A DNA stretch of 64,000 nt from JAHEJV01 sp964653555. GTDB taxonomy: Bacteria; Myxococcota_A; UBA9160; SMWR01. The notes below the pieces were generated by a model. It was not told the DNA's origin and ran no database searches. It saw only the letters and a list, made by a program, of their open reading frames with translations. The translations under genes and the position numbers were made by a program. This document shows positions 7,951-14,888 of this stretch, piece after piece. Where the stretch lies: positions 1 to 64,000 of the forward strand of contig CAZZFT010000007.1 in assembly GCA_964653555.1 (NCBI GenBank), in the 5' to 3' direction. Within the stretch, counting starts at the first letter, position 1. Every line of letters begins with the position of its first letter.

Positions 7951-8861
7951 GGCGCCGGGGGAGCACCACCCCCGGACGCCTCGGAGGCCGGGAGGAGCAG
8001 CGGTCGGAACAGCGGCTCGCCGAAGCGGTCGCGGCCGAAGTTGGCGATCAGGCGCTGGGTGGCGGGATCGACCAGGAACGCCTCGAAGTGGCGCGCGTTG
8101 TCCGCGCGCACGCGGCCCGGGAAGCGCTCGGGGTCGACGCGCAGCACCGCGTAGACGTTCAGCAGCTCGGGAGAGCGCGTGGTCAGACGCACGAGGCCGA
8201 TCCGATCGCGGTAGGCGAGGAAGGTGCCGATGTCGCTGAGCACGTAGGCGCGGCGCTCGCCCGCCACCTGGAGGGTGAGGCCCATCCCCGAGCCGGTGCT
8301 CGCGAAGCCGGGCCAGGGCTTCTCGCCTTCGAGGCCGGCGTCGGCGAGCAGCTGGCGCTCGCGGCGGTGGGTACCCGAGTCGTCGCCGCGGCTCACGTAG
8401 GGAGCGTGCGCGGCCGCGATGCGCAGATAGCCCTCGACCGGATCGCCGGCCACTTCCTTCACGCGGGCCGGGTCCTCGGGCGGACCGGCGATCAGGAAGT
8501 CGTTCTCCATGAACGGAATCCGCGCCACCGCCGCTCCCGAGGCCACGAGCTCACGCTCGCCGTCCGCGGCGTGGGTGATCAGCACGTCGGCGTTGCCCTC
8601 GGCGCCCATGCGCAGCGCCGCACCGGTGCCCACCGCCACCACCTGCACCGCGATTCCGGTACGCTGGCGGAACTCGGGGAGCAGCGCGTCGAGCAGGCCC
8701 GAGTCGCGCACGCTGGTGGTGGTGGCGAGTAGCAGCTGCGTGTCGGGGTCGCGGGCGGGGGCCTCGTCCTCCGCACGGGCGACGCCGCCCACCAGCGAGA
8801 TCAGCATGGGAACCAGGAAGAGAAGGTGGGCGCGCGTGGCGGGCAGGGATTTGCGGCTCAT
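7947..8861 (-). CDS. tupA: Tungstate ABC transporter, substrate-binding protein
   Basis: This 304-residue periplasmic protein has a signal peptide (hydrophobic about residues 11-27, cleavage near ARA). The mature start has the TTTS motif (47-50) followed by DSGLLD, which is diagnostic of TupA binding proteins; molybdate-binding ModA lacks it. RGDDSGTHRRE and GMGLTLQ are further TupA motifs. It captures tungstate for delivery to TupB. It is the promoter-proximal gene of the tup operon. Tungstate would supply tungsto- or molybdo-pterin enzymes, but none is encoded in this window. Confidence 0.9.
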   Translation of the reverse strand: MSRKSLPATRAHLLFLVPMLISLVGGVARAEDEAPARDPDTQLLLATTTSVRDSGLLDALLPEFRQRTGIAVQVVAVGTGAALRMGAEGNADVLITHAADGERELVASGAAVARIPFMENDFLIAGPPEDPARVKEVAGDPVEGYLRIAAAHAPYVSRGDDSGTHRRERQLLADAGLEGEKPWPGFASTGSGMGLTLQVAGERRAYVLSDIGTFLAYRDRIGLVRLTTRSPELLNVYAVLRVDPERFPGRVRADNARHFEAFLVDPATQRLIANFGRDRFGEPLFRPLLLPASEASGGGAPPAP

Positions 8862-8933
8862 GGGCTCCTCGGGGGTGCGCGTGACGAGCGGGCAGCATAC
8901 GGCAGACCGCGCGCCGCGAGCGAGAAGCCGCCC

Positions 8934-9434
8934 GTGAGCCGCCGCCCCACGCCGCGCCCGCCGCGCTCGGCCTACATCACGCCGGCCGGCTGGCAGCGGC
9001 TCCAGGAGGAGTACCAGCGTCTGTGGTCGGTGGAGCGGCCGAAGGTCGCCAACGAGGTGAGCGAGGCGGCGGCGCAGGGCGACCGCTCCGAGAACGCCGA
9101 GTACATCTACGGCAAGAAGCGCCTGCGCGAGATCGACGGCCGACTCGAGTTCCTCTCCCGGCGCCTCGAGGAGCTGGTGGTGGTGACGCCCGAGGATCCG
9201 GGCGACGGCGTGGTCCGCTTCGGCGCCTGGGTGCGGCTCGAGGACGAAGGGGGCGAGCAGGTCGAGTACCGCATCGTCGGCCCCGACGAGATCGACGCGG
9301 GAGCGGGCCGGATCAGCATGGACTCGCCGGTCGGTCGCGCCCTGCTCGGCAAGGCCTGCGGCGACGAGGTGGTGGTGCGGCGGCCGAAGGGCGACGCGGT
9401 GTTCGAGGTCGTCGCCGTGAGGTACGCCGAGTGA
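8934..9434 (+). CDS. greB: Transcript cleavage factor GreB
   Basis: This 166-residue protein enters the RNA polymerase secondary channel and stimulates cleavage of backtracked RNA. The N-terminal coiled coil has the tip motif QGDRSENAEYIYGKK, whose acidic residues coordinate the catalytic metal and whose YIYGKKRLREID sequence is GreB- rather than GreA-like. The C-terminal FKBP-like domain contains GPDEID and ISMDSPVGRALLGK. GTG at 8934 is chosen because the protein then begins like other GreB proteins. The last codon overlaps the next start (GTGA), beginning a three-gene coupled operon. Confidence 0.92.
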   Translation: MSRRPTPRPPRSAYITPAGWQRLQEEYQRLWSVERPKVANEVSEAAAQGDRSENAEYIYGKKRLREIDGRLEFLSRRLEELVVVTPEDPGDGVVRFGAWVRLEDEGGEQVEYRIVGPDEIDAGAGRISMDSPVGRALLGKACGDEVVVRRPKGDAVFEVVAVRYAE

Positions 9435-9871
9435 GCGCGCGCGCGGCGGACCGGCGCCCCTCGCGCACCTTCCTGCGCTACGTGGCGCTCGAGGCGCCCG
9501 GCTGGGTGGTCGCGGGCGCCCTGCTCTGGCTGCTGGTCGCGCGCGCGGGCCTCGCCCCCTGGATCGCCTGGCTGCTCGGGGGGGCGTGGATCGCGAAGGA
9601 CTTCGTCCTCTACCCGTGGCTGCGCGACGCCTACGAGGTCGGCGATCCCGACGCCACCGCCGCGCTGGTCGGACGCACCGGGTTGGCGCGCGATCGCCTC
9701 GCGCCCGAGGGCTACGTCCGGCTGGGCAGCGAGCTGTGGCGCGCGCGCCTCGGGCCGGGCTGCGACGCCGTCGAGCCGGGCGCGCGCGTGCGCGTGCGCT
9801 CGGTGTCGGGGCTCACGCTGGTGGTCGAGCCTCAAGGGCCCCAGGTCGCGGGAGGCGAGCGGGCGGCGTGA
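9431..9871 (+). CDS. NfeD-like membrane protein
   Basis: This is a 146-residue protein with two hydrophobic segments (about residues 18-37 and 43-56) followed by a soluble OB-fold-like domain. GRTGLARDRLAPEGYVRLGSELWRA and GARVRVRSVSGLTLVVEP are the typical pattern of the NfeD C-terminal domain. Such short NfeD proteins work with stomatin- or flotillin-type SPFH proteins in membrane microdomains. The partner is not adjacent, although a broken flotillin lies at 62.3 kb. Both ends overlap their neighbours by 4 nt (GTGA), so it is co-translated with greB and the DUF1704 gene. Confidence 0.75.
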   Translation: MSARAADRRPSRTFLRYVALEAPGWVVAGALLWLLVARAGLAPWIAWLLGGAWIAKDFVLYPWLRDAYEVGDPDATAALVGRTGLARDRLAPEGYVRLGSELWRARLGPGCDAVEPGARVRVRSVSGLTLVVEPQGPQVAGGERAA

Positions 9872-11154
9872 GCGAGGAGAGCTATGCGGAGCGCGTGCGC
9901 GCTCTCTCGGACCGCATCGTCGCCGCCCAGCGCGGGATCCGCGTGCTGGACGCGATCAAGTGGGGCGACGAGGTGCAGGCGGCCTTCTTCGCGGCGGGCG
10001 CGCGCGAGCTCCCCCCCGTCGACGCCGCCTACTACCGCAAGCAGCCGCTCTCGGTCGATCCGGCCGAGGCGCGGGCGCGTCTGCGCGAGATCCAGCGCGA
10101 CATCGCCGCCCAGCTCGGCCGCGCCAATCCGGCGGGGCAGATGATGGACCGCATGTGCGACGAGTATCTCGAGGTGCTCGCTCTGCTGGAGGCGCGCGGC
10201 ACGCCGGAGTTCGGCGACGTCTCGAAGCACCTGTACGGGAGCGCCTCCGACGCCTTCCACGCCGGCGGGCCGTCGCTCGCCGACCTGGCGGAGTCGCTCG
10301 ACGGCGCGCTGCGCGCGATCGACGAGAGCGCCTTCCTCGACCGCGACCCCCACGAGATCCCCACCCCGCAGGCGGTGGAGCGCCTCCAGCAGCGGCTCGA
10401 CCGGGTGTTCACGGATCCCGAGGCGCGCGTGCGGGTGACCGAGAGCGACGGCATCGTGGCCGACGCCGCCGCCGGCTCGGACTACATCAAGCTGCGCAGG
10501 GAGGCGACCTTCAGCGAGCGCGACCTGCGCGTGCTCGAGGCGCACGAGGGCTGGGTGCACGTCGGCACCACGCTGAACGGCCAGCGCCAGCCCTACTGCA
10601 CCTTCCTCGCCAAGGGGACTCCCTCCACGACGATCACCCAGGAGGGACTGGCGCTGCTGGTGGAGATCCTGGCCGGCGCCTCGCACCCCGCGCGCTTGCG
10701 CCGGGTGACCGACCGCGTGCACGCGATCGCGCGGGCCGAGTCGGGGGCGAACTTCGTCGAGGTGTTCGACGACCTGCGCGGGCGCGGGCGCACCGAAGAG
10801 GAGGCCTACGCCACCGCGGTGCGCGTGTTCCGCGGCAGCACCCCCGACGGAGCCCCCTTCACCAAGGACCTCGCCTATCACAAGGGCTTTGTATCGATCT
10901 ACAGCTTCCTCCAGCTCGCGATCCGCCGCGGCCGGCTCGAGCGGATCCCGCTGCTCTTCTGCGGGAAGCTCACCCTCGAGGACGTGGGCACGCTCTCCGA
11001 CCTGGTCGAGCAGCAGGTGGTCGTCCCGCCGCTCTACCTGCCCCCGCCCTTCGCCGACCTGAACGGCCTGGCCGCCTGGCTCGCCTACGGCAGCTTCCTG
11101 GAGCAGATCGACCTGGCCCAGATGGAGGCGGACTACGCGCGGCTGCTGGCGTGA
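9868..11154 (+). CDS. DUF1704 protein (QEGLA motif, putative metallo-carboxypeptidase)
   Basis: This is a 428-residue protein of the DUF1704 / TIGR02421 family, once named flavohemoglobin expression-modulating QEGLA motif protein. It shows HEGWVH (226-231), an HExxxH zinc-binding motif, and ITQEGLALL with QEGLA at 258-262, whose Glu supplies the third ligand. Eukaryotic relatives (MATCAP) are zinc tyrosine carboxypeptidases acting on tubulin tails, so a peptidase function is likely by homology, but the bacterial substrate is unknown. It is the last gene of the greB-nfeD-DUF1704 operon, with a GTG start inside the nfeD stop. Confidence 0.85.
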   Translation: MSEESYAERVRALSDRIVAAQRGIRVLDAIKWGDEVQAAFFAAGARELPPVDAAYYRKQPLSVDPAEARARLREIQRDIAAQLGRANPAGQMMDRMCDEYLEVLALLEARGTPEFGDVSKHLYGSASDAFHAGGPSLADLAESLDGALRAIDESAFLDRDPHEIPTPQAVERLQQRLDRVFTDPEARVRVTESDGIVADAAAGSDYIKLRREATFSERDLRVLEAHEGWVHVGTTLNGQRQPYCTFLAKGTPSTTITQEGLALLVEILAGASHPARLRRVTDRVHAIARAESGANFVEVFDDLRGRGRTEEEAYATAVRVFRGSTPDGAPFTKDLAYHKGFVSIYSFLQLAIRRGRLERIPLLFCGKLTLEDVGTLSDLVEQQVVVPPLYLPPPFADLNGLAAWLAYGSFLEQIDLAQMEADYARLLA

Positions 11155-11198
11155 AGCGCAATCGACGCCCTTTTCGCTCCCCGTGTCGGCTCCTCGTG

Positions 11199-11206
11199 TA
11201 TAGAAT
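11199..11206 (+). promoter_or_regulatory. Possible -10 element (TATAGAAT) before the collagen-VgrG gene
   Basis: TATAGAAT stands out in very GC-rich surroundings and lies 6 nt before the GTG start at 11213. If it is used, the mRNA would be nearly leaderless. No convincing -35 box is seen about 17 nt upstream, so this is a weak call. Confidence 0.35.
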
Positions 11207-11212
11207 GGGCGA

Positions 11213-13633
11213 GTGCACGGTTCCGGATTGCTGAGACTCCGCGGCGGCGGGGCTCTCGCCGGCCTCTGGATCGCTCTCGCCACCTCCGCCGCCGCCCAGA
11301 CGCAGGCGGACGCCACGGGACTCGCGGCGGGGGGTGGGACGCGCCAGGCCGCGTCCGGAGTGCGCCACCAGCTCGCCGTCGGCGAGAGTGCGAGCGGGCC
11401 GGAGCTCGCGACGGGCGACGGGCAGCGGCGGCTGATCGGCGGCTTTACCAGCGCGCTGATCCGGGCGCCCGAGCCCGGCGTCGGGTCCGCTCTCCTCGCC
11501 GGTGTCGCCTGGCTCTCGGCGCTGGCGGGCCTGCGCGGGCGGCGGCGGCGCTCGCGCGCGGCGCTGCTCGCGATCGCTGCGCTCGCGCTGCCCTGGACCT
11601 CTCGCGCAGCGACGCCCGACCGCATCCACTACCAGGCCGTGCTGCGCGACGCGTCGGGTGCCCTGCTGGACGGCAGCTTCGGCTTCGAATTCAGGCTCTA
11701 TCCCGCGGCATCGGGCCCGGAGCCCGCGCTGTGGACCGAGTCGCACCCCGGTGTCACTGCGATCGGAGGGCTCGTCTCGGTGTCGCTGGGAAGCGCGACG
11801 CCGCTGACCCCCGCCCTGCTCGACGCCTCCGAGCTCTGGCTCGAGGTCTGGGTGGACGGCGAGGCCCTGCTGCCGCGGGTGGAGCTCGCCGCCGACGCCT
11901 TCGCGCTGCGCGCGCGGGTCGCCGAGGACGTGCCGGCCGGCTCTCTCGTACCCGATCGGCTCGCCGCGATCTGCCTGCCCGGACAGACCCTGATCCAGGG
12001 CACGGCCAGCTGGGCGTGCGGCGATCCCCCGGAAGGTCCACAGGGACCGTCGGGGCCGCCCGGGCCGGCGGGACCCGAGGGTCCGCAGGGACCCGCCGGC
12101 GCCGACGGGGCGACCGGTCCCGCGGGCCCGGTCGGTCCGTCGGGCCCCCAAGGCCCGCCGGGGCCAGCGGGTCCAGCGGGTCCGCCGGGGCTGCCCGGAC
12201 GCACCGCCTCCCTCGCATCACAGCTCGGTGTCGGAGGCTTCGAGGACGGGCTCGCCTACGGTCTTCCCGAGCAAGACGACTGCACGGCATCGGGTGAGGG
12301 AGTCTCAGCGAACCTCCTCGTGGGCGGCGCGCCCATCGGAACGGTGGTCGGAATGCTGGGGAACGAGGCGCTCTCGGACGCGGCCGATCCCTCGATCGGC
12401 TACGTCGTCGCCGTGCTCGCTCCGACCGGCCTCGCGCCCGGCGCCTACCTCGGCGCCGACGCGCGCCTCGAGCTGACGCGCCAGGCGCAGACCGCGAGCT
12501 TCTCGGGCATCGTCACGCGTTTCGGAGCGGTCGGCTTCGACGGCACCCTCTCCACCTACGCGGTGTGGATCCAGCCCTCGCTGGCGCTGGCGCGGCACGC
12601 GGCAGCGACGCGCATGTACCGGGACCAGGCGGCCCCGGACCTGGCGCAGCTCGTGTTCGGAGATCTCGGGTCCGCCATCGAGCTGCGGCTTGGGGCGAGC
12701 TATTCGCCCCGCGAGTGCGCGGTGCAGTATCAGGAGAGCGATCTCGCCTTCGTGTCGCGTCTCCTCTACGAGGAAGGGATCTTCTTCTTCGTCGCCGAGA
12801 CGGCGGGAGCGCCGAAGATCGTCCTCTCCGACGGCGCCTTCTACGACGCGGCGGGCAGCGCCGTCTACGCGGGCCATCTCGCTCCGCTCGCAGGGGGGGG
12901 GAACCGCATCCGCAGCTTCGGCTCCCTCGCGCAGCACCACAGCCAGACGGCCACGGTGCGCGGCTACGACATCGCGGCGCCGCTGGCGCCGCCCGAAGGC
13001 AGCGCCAGCCACACCGACTCCTCCGCGACGGGGGAACACTTTCGCTACGACGAGACGATCGACGGCGCGTCGCAGGCGCAGGCCGCAGCGACGGTGGACC
13101 TCCAGCGTTCGACGAGCCGGTCCGCGCTTCAGGCGGGAACGAGCAACCTGCTCACGCTGCGTGCCGGCCGCGCAGTGACGGTCGAGGACGCTACGGCGGC
13201 GGGCTTCGACGGAAGCTACGCGATCACGAGCGCGCGACACGCGCTGCTGTACGACGAGGCGAACGCCTGCCTCGCCTACGCGAACGAGTTCCGTGCGATC
13301 CCGGCGTCGGTCGTGTACCGCCCACGACGCACGACGCCGAAGCCCGTGATCCCGGGCCCCCAGACGGCGATCGTCACCGGAGCTCCCGGGACCCAGGTCT
13401 TCACCGACGGCTACGGGCGCGTGAAGGCGCGCTTCCCCTGGGACCGCGAGAGCTCCCTCGACGACAGCGCGAGCTGCTGGATCCGCGTCGCCCAGCCCCC
13501 CGGCGGGCTCGCCCAGTTCGTGGTTCCCGAAGTGGGCGACGAGGTTCTCGTCGGCTTCCTGAACGGCGATCCCGATCGCCCTGTGATCCTCGGCTCGCTC
13601 TGGAACGGAGACGACCCGCCGCCCACCCCCTAG
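11213..13633 (+). CDS. Exported fusion: PEP-CTERM-like module, collagen-like Gly-X-Y tract, VgrG (gp27/gp5) spike module
   Basis: This is an 806-residue reading frame. Residues 1-29 form a signal peptide. Residues 41-81 have the GGTR...GGF pattern of small exported proteins, and 85-115 (APEPG, hydrophobic helix, RGRRRRSR) look like a PEP-CTERM sorting tail. Residues 116-133 resemble a second signal peptide. Residues 138-270 (IHYQAVLRDASGALLDG) resemble fibre-type exported proteins. Residues 275-329 are 18 uninterrupted Gly-X-Y triplets. From about 340 on it is a VgrG: FSGIVTRF, CAVQYQESDLAFVSRLLYEEGIFF (gp27-like) and TDGYGRVKARFPWDRE, CWIRVAQP, GDEVLVGFLNGDPDRP (gp5 OB-fold, about 718-801). 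There is no long beta-helix tip. VgrG proteins are normally cytoplasmic puncturing tips, so a Sec signal is contradictory. The N-terminal module may be a separate gene fused in frame. Confidence 0.8.
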   Translation: MHGSGLLRLRGGGALAGLWIALATSAAAQTQADATGLAAGGGTRQAASGVRHQLAVGESASGPELATGDGQRRLIGGFTSALIRAPEPGVGSALLAGVAWLSALAGLRGRRRRSRAALLAIAALALPWTSRAATPDRIHYQAVLRDASGALLDGSFGFEFRLYPAASGPEPALWTESHPGVTAIGGLVSVSLGSATPLTPALLDASELWLEVWVDGEALLPRVELAADAFALRARVAEDVPAGSLVPDRLAAICLPGQTLIQGTASWACGDPPEGPQGPSGPPGPAGPEGPQGPAGADGATGPAGPVGPSGPQGPPGPAGPAGPPGLPGRTASLASQLGVGGFEDGLAYGLPEQDDCTASGEGVSANLLVGGAPIGTVVGMLGNEALSDAADPSIGYVVAVLAPTGLAPGAYLGADARLELTRQAQTASFSGIVTRFGAVGFDGTLSTYAVWIQPSLALARHAAATRMYRDQAAPDLAQLVFGDLGSAIELRLGASYSPRECAVQYQESDLAFVSRLLYEEGIFFFVAETAGAPKIVLSDGAFYDAAGSAVYAGHLAPLAGGGNRIRSFGSLAQHHSQTATVRGYDIAAPLAPPEGSASHTDSSATGEHFRYDETIDGASQAQAAATVDLQRSTSRSALQAGTSNLLTLRAGRAVTVEDATAAGFDGSYAITSARHALLYDEANACLAYANEFRAIPASVVYRPRRTTPKPVIPGPQTAIVTGAPGTQVFTDGYGRVKARFPWDRESSLDDSASCWIRVAQPPGGLAQFVVPEVGDEVLVGFLNGDPDRPVILGSLWNGDDPPPTP
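12035..12201 (+). repeat. Collagen-like Gly-X-Y coding repeat
   Basis: This stretch encodes 18 consecutive Gly-X-Y triplets plus a final Gly (protein residues 275-329), mostly GPP, GPA, GPQ and GPS. In bacterial collagen-like proteins such tracts form rigid triple-helical stalks. The DNA is a 9-nt-like quasi-repeat of GGNCCN units, prone to slippage. Its antisense also gives an open frame, which I treat as an artefact. Confidence 0.85.
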
Positions 13634-14637
13634 TTGTGGTTCCCAAGAGTGTTGTTCATCGAGATCTCTGGGAAGTCGATACTACGCGCGGCTGCTCGCC
13701 TAGCCTGGCCTTCGCAGCGCCGCGCGCTCAAAGCCGCACCGATCGCGTCTCCCCTGGCTCTCGTGTGCGCCTGCGTCTCGACCGACCTGCCGCCGCTCCA
13801 CAGCGCCCATGTCCCCTTCGAGCTGGAGGAGGACGAGGTCCGCATGTGACAGGGGGCCCGGGACGAGGCGGTCCGGCTCGACGAGGGCGCGGTCGAGGAC
13901 CCCGACCTCCAGGCGCTCCTGGACGGGATCGTGACCCGGCTGCTGGGGAGCGACGCCGCGAAGCTGAAGACCACTCCGCGCGTGCGGATGCTGACCGACT
14001 CCGAGGTCAATGCCTTCGCCCTGCCGGAGGGATCGATCTACGTGTTCTCGGGGCTGCTGACGACGCTCGCGAGCGAGGATCAGCTCGCGGCCGTGTTGAG
14101 CCACGAGATCGCGCACTACACCCATCGCCACGCGGTGCGCGCGCAGCGACAGGCGGTCAACGACCGCCGGCGCATCGAGGCGCTCTCGGCGGCGAAGGGC
14201 ATGACCGTGATGTTCGGCATGGCGGCGACGGGGATCCACCCCGGTGAGCAGACGCTCCGCGCCCTCTCGGACCTCGACCGGGTCTGGCTGGCAGCGGCCT
14301 GGGGCGGCTACTCGCGCGAGCTGGAGCGCGAGGCGGACGACGCGGGCTTCGAGCGCGCGGTGCCGCGGGCTACGACCCGTCGGACGCCAGCCGCTGGGAG
14401 CGCTGCACGGGCAGGAACTGGAGCGGCACCACCGACGCGCTGTCGCTCGTGCTGGTCGCGCTGTCCGAGGCGGACCACGCGCTCCTCGAGTCGATCGTCC
14501 CCTACCAGCCGCCGGTTCAGATCGACGCGGACGGAAGGATCAGCCTGATCCCGAACGCGTTGCTGCTGATGGATGCAGCGGCTCGACACCAGGTGGCCGA
14601 GTCCGCCGTCGAGGCTCTGCGCCCTCCGCAGCCGTGA
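13634..14637 (+). pseudogene. Broken M48 family zinc metallopeptidase (in-frame TGA and frameshift)
   Basis: Read through, this encodes an M48 peptidase. The N-terminal part has a lipoprotein-like signal, then ELEEDEVRM, a TGA at 13847-13849, and in the same frame QGARDEAVRLDEGAVEDPDLQALL. The TGA stands where relatives usually have Trp, consistent with TGG to TGA. The catalytic HEIAH and the third-ligand region ELEREADDAGF are intact. Near 14360 a one-base loss moves the frame. The new frame reads AAGYDPSDASRWERC and stays open to 14637, but the tail does not resemble the usual M48 end. An ORF restarting downstream of the TGA would lack the signal. It is a pseudogene, or two base-calling errors. 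Confidence 0.7.
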
Positions 14638-14639
14638 GC

Positions 14640-14775
14640 GCGGAGGGCGCGCCGGGCTCTCGTGCCGAGGAGCTTCGCCGCTGTTATGCCAGTCCTCCCC
14701 GATGTGCTACGGCGCGGCGGAGTCGATGAGGTTCTGACAAAACGCTGACAAGCGCGCCCCTCCGCGAGCTTCTCG
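14640..14775. other. Intergenic leader with no gene seen
   Basis: This holds the spacer between the broken M48 gene and the esterase promoter. It has a short AT-richer patch (TTCTGACAAAACGCTGACAAG, with the direct repeat CTGACAA around 14734-14750) that could be a regulator site. No open frame with coding character is present. Confidence 0.3.
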
Positions 14776-14805
14776 TTGACCCTCCGTCGGAGGCGGCCGT
14801 AGAAT
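14776..14805 (+). promoter_or_regulatory. Sigma-70-type promoter for the carboxylesterase gene
   Basis: TTGACC (14776-14781) and TAGAAT (14800-14805) are separated by 18 nt, a good match to the -35/-10 consensus in a GC-rich genome. The esterase ATG follows 84 nt after the -10 box, leaving a leader of about 75 nt. Confidence 0.55.
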
Positions 14806-14888
14806 CGGCGCGGGACTCGCCCAGGTGTTCGCGATCCGCGCCCCGCCGATCGCTCCTCGCGTCCCTCGCCCGTCCACCCGCAACGAGG

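Noticed and set aside
5108..8239. 1043-codon open frame across metF and the tup operon
   Set aside because: It crosses several well-supported genes on both strands and has low-complexity Arg/Ala/Pro sequence.
12035..12201. CRISPR-like repeat array
   Set aside because: The periodicity is that of Gly-X-Y codons in a coding frame, with no spacers. No other direct-repeat array was seen in the window.
11698..12204. Second collagen-like protein on the minus strand
   Set aside because: The Gly-Pro-rich antisense frame is the mirror of the plus-strand Gly-X-Y codons (GGNCCN reads similarly on both strands).
11213..13633. Type VI secretion or phage tail locus around the VgrG module
   Set aside because: No hcp, sheath, baseplate, ClpV or PAAR gene is seen in the flanking genes, so only an orphan module is claimed.
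13847..13849. Recoded TGA (selenocysteine or Trp reassignment)
   Set aside because: No SECIS-like context was recognised, relatives appear to have Trp there, and many intact genes in the window end in TGA.
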